64,000 nucleotides of DNA from Phormidesmis sp963710175. Lineage in GTDB: Bacteria; Cyanobacteriota; Cyanobacteriia; Phormidesmidales; Phormidesmidaceae. Under the pieces are notes generated by a model. The model was not told the DNA's origin. It ran no database searches and was given only the letters and a program-made list of their open reading frames with translations. The position numbers were made by a program, and so were the translations under genes. Location of the stretch: contig CAVPZC010000002.1 of assembly GCA_963710175.1 (NCBI GenBank), forward strand, positions 496,001 to 560,000, in the 5' to 3' direction. This document shows positions 58,105 to 64,000 of the stretch, in pieces. How positions within the stretch are numbered: position 1 is the stretch's first letter; the number at the start of each line of letters is the position of its first letter.

Positions 58105-59637
58105 TCAAGCAATTTCGTCAGCCGTTTCTTTGAGAGAAGCGCTCACCAGCGACCAGGTAAAAAATCCGCCGACGGCGACCATCATTGCCAGCAGGCCAAA
58201 CACTGTTCGCAGGCCCAAAAAAGTTTCAGCGATGCCAGCCAGGGCCAGCGGCAGGCTCAAGGCGATATTGACAACGTTATTTTGCAAGCCAAACACTTTG
58301 CCCCGCATCTCTTCGGGGGTTTTTTCCTGAATGGTTGTCTGCATGGGGATGCCCACCATCGCGCCAAACAGCCCCAGGCCGCCAATCAGCCCCAGGCTCG
58401 GCCATAGCTGGGCAGGCGCCAGAGAAAGCCCGGTTAGCATCGCCGCCATGCCCAAAGAACCGGTCAGCCCCAGCTGAGGCCGAGAAAACCGCTGACCAAA
58501 CTGACCAATGGCGATCGCCCCAATTGCCAAACCCACGCCCCCAGCCGCTAGCAAAAAGCCAAACTGAGAAGAGCGAATGTTGGGGATCACTTCAGCCAGC
58601 CTGACTGCCAGCACCGCGAGGGCGGCAAAGACCGAAAATAGAACGGTGAGCTGAATTAGAGCGCTGCGCACCTGAACCTGCTTTTGTAAGTAGGCCAGCC
58701 CGTCTTGAATGTCGCTCCAAATGTGCGCCTGCTCGGGCTTTTCAACTTTGGTTTCGTGGGTGGCCAGCAGTAGCAGCAGAATGCCAGCGATCACATAGCT
58801 CACGCCCACCAGCACCGATTTACCCAAACCCGACCCCCTATCGATGGGGGCTAGCCAGGCATCAGCCAGGCCCAGCAGCGGCTCACCTACCGCAAAGCCC
58901 ACAATCACTGAGGCCATCATGGTAGTGGTGTAGAGCGAATTAGCCGGAAGCAAATTGCGATCTCTGACAATCAGCGGAATGACCGCCTGCTCCGCCGGGG
59001 CAAAAAACTGAGTCAGCGCAGAAACTAGAAAGGTCACCAGCAGCAGAATATAGAAGCCCACTGGCAGACCGGCAATGCTCCAGCCAGTCGTCGCTAACAG
59101 CAGCGCTGGCAAGACAGCGACCAGCAGGCCACGCAGCAAGTTGGTCCAGACCAGCACCGGTTTCTTTTTCCACCGGTCTACGTATACGCCCGCCAAAGAG
59201 CCAAAGAGCACAGCCGGAATGGTGAAGGCAATCATAATCGCCGATACCCAGCCACTGATGGTCTGATCTGGAGACTTGAAGGTGTCGGAGATGATGGCAA
59301 TCATCAGCACCAGGTAAACTTTGTCCGCTATCTGGGAGAAAACCTGGCCGCTCCAGAGGGTTAAAAAATTGCGATTGCGAAACACGGGCCACAGCCCAAC
59401 CTCAGGAGAGGGTGTTGCTGTCTCAGGCCCTGAATCAAGATTCCCAGGCTCAGGATTGGCATCGCTCTGAGTATGGGTTGTCTTTAAACTATTTTTCTGG
59501 ACTGGTTCTGGGCCGCTGACTGCTGGCGTCTTTTTGGCTTGTGCTGACTGCTGATCGGGGCTGCTGCCCAGATTCTTAGCCTCTTCAGCTTCCCCATTAT
59601 TTGAGTGGTCGGTATCAGATTCAGACTGGCGAAGCAT
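58105..59637 (-). CDS. MFS transporter with hydrophilic N-terminal extension
   Basis: 510 residues from the ATG at 59637 (MLRQSESDTD); a TTG at 59664 is possible but lies deeper inside recO. The first 80 residues are polar and Pro/Glu/Ser-rich with no homology visible. Then about 12 transmembrane helices start at PVFRNRNFLTLWSGQVFSQI, the MFS_3-type (macrolide-efflux-like) opening, with GVYVDRWKKKPVL as the loop 2-3 motif and GKVFGLQNNVVNIALSLPLA. It probably exports a small compound. It overlaps recO by 17 bases, making deoC-recO-MFS a tight unit. Confidence 0.9.
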   Translation of the reverse strand: MLRQSESDTDHSNNGEAEEAKNLGSSPDQQSAQAKKTPAVSGPEPVQKNSLKTTHTQSDANPEPGNLDSGPETATPSPEVGLWPVFRNRNFLTLWSGQVFSQIADKVYLVLMIAIISDTFKSPDQTISGWVSAIMIAFTIPAVLFGSLAGVYVDRWKKKPVLVWTNLLRGLLVAVLPALLLATTGWSIAGLPVGFYILLLVTFLVSALTQFFAPAEQAVIPLIVRDRNLLPANSLYTTTMMASVIVGFAVGEPLLGLADAWLAPIDRGSGLGKSVLVGVSYVIAGILLLLLATHETKVEKPEQAHIWSDIQDGLAYLQKQVQVRSALIQLTVLFSVFAALAVLAVRLAEVIPNIRSSQFGFLLAAGGVGLAIGAIAIGQFGQRFSRPQLGLTGSLGMAAMLTGLSLAPAQLWPSLGLIGGLGLFGAMVGIPMQTTIQEKTPEEMRGKVFGLQNNVVNIALSLPLALAGIAETFLGLRTVFGLLAMMVAVGGFFTWSLVSASLKETADEIA

Positions 59638-60685
59638 GGGTTGGTGAGGTAAAGCAGGTGTCAATTAGCGTAGCAGAGCGAATAGGCCGGTCGAACTGAT
59701 ACTGGGTGTACTGCCGGAGAAATTTTTCGATATGTCGCCACATTAAGTGAGGGGCAGCGTCAATCTTTCCCATTGTGCCTGATTTTGAAACTGATTTGAC
59801 GCTTGAAGCATCGGCAGCGCTTAAGACGAGTTCAGGTTTGCTGAGCTGCTGCATCAGAGCAAGCTCAGCGGCACTCAGGTAGCCTACAATTCCTAGCTCG
59901 GCAGTGATTTCTTTAGAGAGGATAGGCTTGACGCCTTGAGCACTGCTGGCGGATCGGTTGGAGTTTGACCGTTGGGCTGGCGGCTCAGAACGGTACGCAG
60001 GGCCAGTTTCGTGAGCTGTAGTTTCGTAAGCTGTAGACGATGTGGCTGGAGGCTGGTTCAATCGCCTTGAACGAATCTGCTCTATGCGCTTCAGGCGATC
60101 GCCTTCGAGTCGGTTAAGCTCAGCAACCGCGACTGCCCCACCCGATGAAACGCTAAAACCAGCGTACCAGTCCGGGTTACCCAATTCGGGAACGAGCGGC
60201 GATCGCGACAGGCAGCAGCGAAAAACTTCGGGCGCGACCCCAGCTAAAACCAGCAGATGAAAGACGGCCTGAGTCAGACAGGGCAAAACGTTTGCCCTAG
60301 AAGCCGCCTCTAAACGGCTCAAATGCTCAATCAGCAGATAGTACAGTTCTGCTTGGGGCTGGTCACTTAGCGCCTGAGAGAGGACAATTTCAGCCAGATA
60401 CTGACTGGCCGTGAGCTTGGCGAGATCTTTGCTCAAGCCCGGAAAGGAGCGTAGGGTTTCGGCCTGGATCAGCTTATCGATAGATTTGCCTTTCGCAAAC
60501 AGCAGATCGTTAACGACAAATAAGCCAGAGCGTCCGGCCAGCTTGGACTTGTGCTTGCGAGCACCGGGGGCGATCGCTCTCACCAACCCCAGCTCTTTGG
60601 TCAGCACCGTCACCAGCCGATCAGATTCGCCCATCGGCATCGCCTTGAGGTTGATGCCCGTTGTTTTGTAGCTGCGCTGCGTCAT
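59621..60685 (-). CDS. recO: DNA repair protein RecO
   Basis: 354 residues, longer than the usual 240-290. It helps load RecA on gapped DNA with RecR. The N-terminal OB fold (YKTTGINLKAMPMGESDRLV, LTKELGLVRAIAPGARKHKS) is complete. A helical domain follows (LAKLTASQYLAEIVLSQALS) with VAPEVFRCCLSR in place of the usual four-Cys zinc knuckle. The extra length is a low-complexity insertion at about 213-262 (LNQPPATSSTAYETTAHETG and later), absent from typical RecO. Starts five bases behind the deoC stop. Confidence 0.9.
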   Translation of the reverse strand: MTQRSYKTTGINLKAMPMGESDRLVTVLTKELGLVRAIAPGARKHKSKLAGRSGLFVVNDLLFAKGKSIDKLIQAETLRSFPGLSKDLAKLTASQYLAEIVLSQALSDQPQAELYYLLIEHLSRLEAASRANVLPCLTQAVFHLLVLAGVAPEVFRCCLSRSPLVPELGNPDWYAGFSVSSGGAVAVAELNRLEGDRLKRIEQIRSRRLNQPPATSSTAYETTAHETGPAYRSEPPAQRSNSNRSASSAQGVKPILSKEITAELGIVGYLSAAELALMQQLSKPELVLSAADASSVKSVSKSGTMGKIDAAPHLMWRHIEKFLRQYTQYQFDRPIRSATLIDTCFTSPTHASPV

Positions 60686-60690
60686 ATCTT

Positions 60691-61386
60691 TTAACTATCG
60701 TCAGTGTCAGTGTCGGCCTGAAGCCGTAAAATTTCGGGGCCGCGAGAGGTGCCCAGCCGAGTGGCACCGGCTTCTACAAGGGCGATCGCCTGCTCAGGAG
60801 TGTGGATGCCGCCCGACGCTTTGATGCCAATGCGATCGCCGCCGATCTGCCGCAGCAGCTTGACATCTTCTACCGTAGCGCCACCCTGCCAGCCGGTGCT
60901 GGTCTTGAGAAAATTCACGCCCGCATCCAGACAGACTTCAGCAGCGAGCCGTTTTTCATCGCGGGTGAGTAGAGCCGTTTCTAAAATGGCCTTTACCGAC
61001 TGGCCTGCTAGCTCCACAATCTCCGCTATCTCAGCGTGTAGCCGGTTGGTCTCTCCCATTTTCAGCCAGCCCAGATTGATCACCACATCTAGCTCAGTGG
61101 CCCCATTTTCGACTGCTTCTTGCGCTTCGTAGAGCTTCACCCGAGTCGTCGTTGCCCCGCTCGGAAAGCCAATCACGGTGCAGACCTGAGGGCGCTTGCC
61201 GTGCAGCCGCTCAACGGCTAGAGGCACATGCACCGGGTAAATGCAGACCGAGGCAAACCTATAGCGCTCGGCTTCGTCGCACAGATGGGCGATCTGCGCT
61301 GCCGTCGCTGCCGGGGCGAGCAGCGTATGGTCAATCAGAGGAGCCAAATCAATCGTTTGAGCGGTGCGGGTGCGGCCTGCGTTCAT
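60691..61386 (-). CDS. deoC: Deoxyribose-phosphate aldolase
   Basis: 231 residues. Splits 2-deoxyribose-5-phosphate to glyceraldehyde-3-phosphate and acetaldehyde. TIM barrel with APLIDHTLLAPAATA, the conserved Asp in ELDVVINLGWLK, the Schiff-base Lys in GVNFLKTSTGW and the second Lys in GIKASGGI. First gene of the deoC-recO-MFS unit. Confidence 0.96.
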   Translation of the reverse strand: MNAGRTRTAQTIDLAPLIDHTLLAPAATAAQIAHLCDEAERYRFASVCIYPVHVPLAVERLHGKRPQVCTVIGFPSGATTTRVKLYEAQEAVENGATELDVVINLGWLKMGETNRLHAEIAEIVELAGQSVKAILETALLTRDEKRLAAEVCLDAGVNFLKTSTGWQGGATVEDVKLLRQIGGDRIGIKASGGIHTPEQAIALVEAGATRLGTSRGPEILRLQADTDTDDS

Positions 61387-61632
61387 AGGTAAGGAAGATG
61401 TTAAATTTATATCGCTTTTACAGGAAATTACTGAACCTTGACGTTGGCAAAGTTCATCTTGAGCTTACATAGGGGCAGTGGCTTTACCGCCAGGCAAAAC
61501 TGATGACATACCGCTCTATTATCTCTAACTTAGAAAGAAAGTGGCTCTGTAAAGGGCAATCTTGAGACATCTGCTCTACCTGGAGCGCCCAACTGTCGGC
61601 TTTCATTCACTCGCTTACTGATATACCCTGCT

Positions 61633-62586
61633 ATGGCCGTACCGCTGATTTCAGCTATTATCTGCACCCACAACCGCGAACAGTACCTGGGCGCGGCTAT
61701 CGATAGTCTGCTCAACCAAACTCTGGGCAGCACTCTGGGTAGCTACGAGGTAATTGTGGTGGATAACGCTTCTACCGATGGCACAGCGGCTGTCGCCAAA
61801 GCCAGACTGGACAATCCTCGGGTGCGCTATCTCTACGAACCGGCGCTGGGGCTATCGGTAGCTCGCAATACGGGCGCAGCCGCTGCCCAAAGTCAGATCG
61901 TTGCCTATTTAGATGACGACGCTGAAGCGAGCGCTGGTTGGCTCGCGGCGCTGCTAGAGGTGTTTGACCGTAATCAGAAGGTGGCGATCGCCGGTGGCAA
62001 AGTCACCCTCATCTGGCCGCCCAATGCGCAGCCTCCGCGCTGGCTCTCGGACGATCTTTCCAGTGGCCTAGGCGCTTACGACCTGGGCGATGATCTGGTC
62101 TACATCCAGCAGCCCGCCTTGACCCCTCGGGGCCTCAACTACGCTGTGCGCAAGCAGTTTTTAGAATCGGTCGGCGGCTTTGACACTCACTTGGGCCGAG
62201 TCGGTAAAAATCTGCTCTCTAACGAAGAACAGCAGATGACCCGGCTAGCGCTTGACCAGGGCTGGGAGGTGGCTTACGTACCCACCGCCCTCGCTGCGCA
62301 CAATGTCGCACCGGCCCGGATGAAGCCCGCCTGGTTTCTCAGCCGCAGCTGGTGGCAGGGCATCAGCGAAAGCTACCGGGAGCAGGCCAGCGGTACCACT
62401 GGCCTCTGGCAGCTACGCAGCGGCGGCGAACGCCTGGTGCGCGGCCTCTATAAAACGCTCAAATATATTCACCGGCCTGCTCAGCGGTTTGAAAACTTTG
62501 CCTATGCCTACGGTCAAATTGCCTATCTGGGCAGCGTGACCAATCATTTAATCCGCCATCGGGACAGGCCTCAAACCGTAGCTTAG
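61633..62586 (+). CDS. Glycosyltransferase family 2 (HpsE-like)
   Basis: 317 residues, GT-A fold. Starts VPLISAIICTHNREQYLGAA, with VVDNASTDGTAAVAK and the metal-binding LDDDAEASAGWL. GGKVTLIWPPNAQPPRWLS, then GGFDTHLGRVGKNLLSNEEQ is the acceptor-side region. It resembles the HpsE-type enzymes of hormogonium polysaccharide clusters. Starts a rightward cluster with the next two genes. Confidence 0.88.
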   Translation: MAVPLISAIICTHNREQYLGAAIDSLLNQTLGSTLGSYEVIVVDNASTDGTAAVAKARLDNPRVRYLYEPALGLSVARNTGAAAAQSQIVAYLDDDAEASAGWLAALLEVFDRNQKVAIAGGKVTLIWPPNAQPPRWLSDDLSSGLGAYDLGDDLVYIQQPALTPRGLNYAVRKQFLESVGGFDTHLGRVGKNLLSNEEQQMTRLALDQGWEVAYVPTALAAHNVAPARMKPAWFLSRSWWQGISESYREQASGTTGLWQLRSGGERLVRGLYKTLKYIHRPAQRFENFAYAYGQIAYLGSVTNHLIRHRDRPQTVA

Positions 62587-62653
62587 CTGGCAAACAGCCA
62601 GGCTATTTACCGCCTTCAATCTGACGACCTTGTACTCCTTCGCCGCTAAAATC

Positions 62654-63586
62654 ATGACTGCATCCATTCCAGTTTCTGTCCTCATTCCTGCTAAAAACGA
62701 AGAAGAAAACCTGCCCGCCTGCATTGCGAGTCTGGCGCAGGCAGACGAAATTTTTGTGGTGGATTCTCAGAGTGAGGACAGCTCAATTGAAATTGCAAAG
62801 CGCCTGGGCGCAAAGGTTGTTCAGTTTGACTTTAACGGTCGCTGGCCTAAGAAAAAAAACTGGTCGCTCGACAATCTGCCCTTTCGCAACGAGTGGGTGC
62901 TAATCGTCGATTGCGATGAGCGGATTACGCCGGAGTCTTGGGCCGAAATCGCCGAGATGATCAAAAACCCGGATCTAGACGGCTACTACATTAACCGCCG
63001 GGTCTTTTTCCTGGGCAAGTGGATCCGTCACGGCGGCAAATATCCCGACTGGAATCTGCGCCTCTTTCGCCATGCCAAGGGCCGCTACGAAAACCTCAAC
63101 ACCGAAGACATTCGCAATACCGGCGACAACGAAGTGCATGAGCACGTGATGATTCCGCACGAAAAGGTGGGCTATCTCAAAGAAGACATGCTCCATGAAG
63201 ATTTTCGCGACCTGTACCACTGGCTGGCCCGTCACAACCGCTACTCCAACTGGGAAGCGCAGGTGTATTACAACCTACTCACTGGCATGGGCGATGACGG
63301 CACCATCGGTGGCGATTTGTTTGGGGATGCCGTTCAGCGCAAGCGTTTTCTCAAAAAGATCTGGGTGCGCTTGCCCTTTAAGCCGCTGCTGCGCTTTGTG
63401 CTGTTTTACTTCATTCAGCTGGGCTTTTTAGACGGATATGCGGGCTATGTCTACGGGCGGTTGCTCAGCCAGTATGAGTACCAGATTGGGGTAAAGCTTT
63501 ACGAACTGAAGTTTGGCGGTCGGCTGAATAAAATGGAGAACAGCAGCGAGCCCGCCCCGGTGCAGGCCAGTCCGGTCTCAAACTGA
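62654..63586 (+). CDS. Glycosyltransferase family 2
   Basis: 310 residues from the ATG at 62654; eight upstream codons are open. SVLIPAKNEEENLPACIASL, FVVDSQSEDSSIEIAKRLGA and the DXD-type LIVDCDERITPE give the GT-A donor site. RWPKKKNWSLDNL and WIRHGGKYPDWNLRLFRH are typical of the WaaE/KdtX-like branch that modifies lipopolysaccharide or exopolysaccharide. One C-terminal amphipathic helical segment (LLRFVLFYFIQLGFLDG) may anchor it to the membrane. 67 bases behind the first GT2. Confidence 0.9.
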   Translation: MTASIPVSVLIPAKNEEENLPACIASLAQADEIFVVDSQSEDSSIEIAKRLGAKVVQFDFNGRWPKKKNWSLDNLPFRNEWVLIVDCDERITPESWAEIAEMIKNPDLDGYYINRRVFFLGKWIRHGGKYPDWNLRLFRHAKGRYENLNTEDIRNTGDNEVHEHVMIPHEKVGYLKEDMLHEDFRDLYHWLARHNRYSNWEAQVYYNLLTGMGDDGTIGGDLFGDAVQRKRFLKKIWVRLPFKPLLRFVLFYFIQLGFLDGYAGYVYGRLLSQYEYQIGVKLYELKFGGRLNKMENSSEPAPVQASPVSN

Positions 63587-63597
63587 GGCTACGCAGG

Positions 63598-64000
63598 GTG
63601 AATGTGAAGCCAGCTGCGGATGATTTTGGGGCACCGCCGTTTGTCGATTTGAGCCGCTACCATCAGCCAGGCTACGAGGCGGGCGGCTCTAGGGTAAAAA
63701 TGCTGCTGTGGTGGCTGGTGCAGGCGGTGGCCTTCCCGCTTACTCTACACACGGCTCACGGCGTTCGCTGCTGGTTGCTACGGCTATTTGGTGCAAAAAT
63801 CGGCCAGCAGGTAATGATTCGCCCTACTGCCCGGTTTACCTACCCTTGGAATGTTGAGATTGGCGACTGTAGTTGGGTTGGTGACGACGCTGTGCTGTAT
63901 AGCCTCGCCCCGATTAAGCTGGGCCGTCACTGTGTGATTTCGCAAAAAAGCTATCTCTGCACTGGCAGTCATGACATCAGCGATCCCCAATTTGGGCTGA
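63598..64000 (+). CDS. WcaF-like hexapeptide-repeat acetyltransferase (partial, runs off window)
   Basis: About 134 codons from a GTG at 63598, with a second GTG two codons later as alternative. The protein has a hydrophobic N-terminal segment (VKMLLWWLVQAVAFPLTL) and then the left-handed beta-helix repeats GAKIGQQVMIRPTARFTYPW, NVEIGDCSWVGDDAVL and KLGRHCVISQKSYLCTGSHD, where the final HD is the catalytic His region. WcaF-type acetyltransferases O-acetylate exopolysaccharide; the cyanobacterial form is HpsU-like. The context with two GT2 genes supports this. The C-terminus lies outside the window. Confidence 0.85.
   Translation, partial: MNVKPAADDFGAPPFVDLSRYHQPGYEAGGSRVKMLLWWLVQAVAFPLTLHTAHGVRCWLLRLFGAKIGQQVMIRPTARFTYPWNVEIGDCSWVGDDAVLYSLAPIKLGRHCVISQKSYLCTGSHDISDPQFGL

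Overview
The window comes from a cyanobacterium, most likely a filamentous Leptolyngbya/Nodosilinea-type organism. The reasons are pcyA (phycocyanobilin synthesis), abundant HIP1-type GCGATCGC octamers, a gpmI-secG pair, DUF3531 and DUF4278 genes, a fused tandem 6-pyruvoyl-tetrahydropterin-synthase-type protein and a WcaF/Hps-like exopolysaccharide start. The genus is an inference; no rRNA is present.

Layout. 1-9.6 kb: the end of a DUF433/DUF5615 toxin-antitoxin pair, an orphan GIY-YIG-like protein, uvrB with an integron-type integrase scrap fused behind its 3' end, a retropepsin-like protease, a GH116 glycosidase, an alpha/beta hydrolase that lacks its usual His, and an RNA methyltransferase split by a frameshift in a G run. 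9.6-27 kb is an accessory, defence-rich island. It holds foldback repeats, a Uma2 scrap, a two-gene CHAT-protease/STAND-NTPase/TPR operon with a small hydrophobic partner, a Fic protein with a palindromic operator on its start codon, an internally deleted IS1-like element with both ends, a receiver-domain scrap, tRNA-Pro(CGG), a frameshifted hepT beside an intact mntA, a DUF262-HNH-HEPN restriction-type protein coupled to a 45-aa ORF, a ParA/ParB-like pair, an IS256-like scrap and a second, intact mntA-hepT pair.

27-64 kb is mostly housekeeping: a GH63 glucosidase, an LprI lipoprotein, gmk, pcyA, a TPR protein, a LapA-domain protein, secG, gpmI, an ABC-F ATPase, pyrB, a GerMN lipoprotein, 3-methyladenine glycosylase, a beta-CASP metallo-hydrolase, a PLP lyase, ftsH with a clear terminator, an OmpA lipoprotein, tandem PTPS, TerB, rsmG, an ABC ATPase, Nudix, moaE, a GT4, then deoC-recO-MFS as an overlapping unit. 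The window ends inside an exopolysaccharide cluster of two GT2 enzymes and a hexapeptide acetyltransferase.

The strongest candidates for undescribed biology are the CHAT-STAND-TPR gene translationally coupled to a hydrophobic small protein (10488-15121) and the DUF262-HNH-HEPN gene coupled to a 45-aa ORF and facing a ParA/ParB-like pair (21136-25113). Short tandem repeats invading coding sequence (pyrB, a TPR gene) are a second theme. All functional statements rest on motif recognition by eye; no database search was run.
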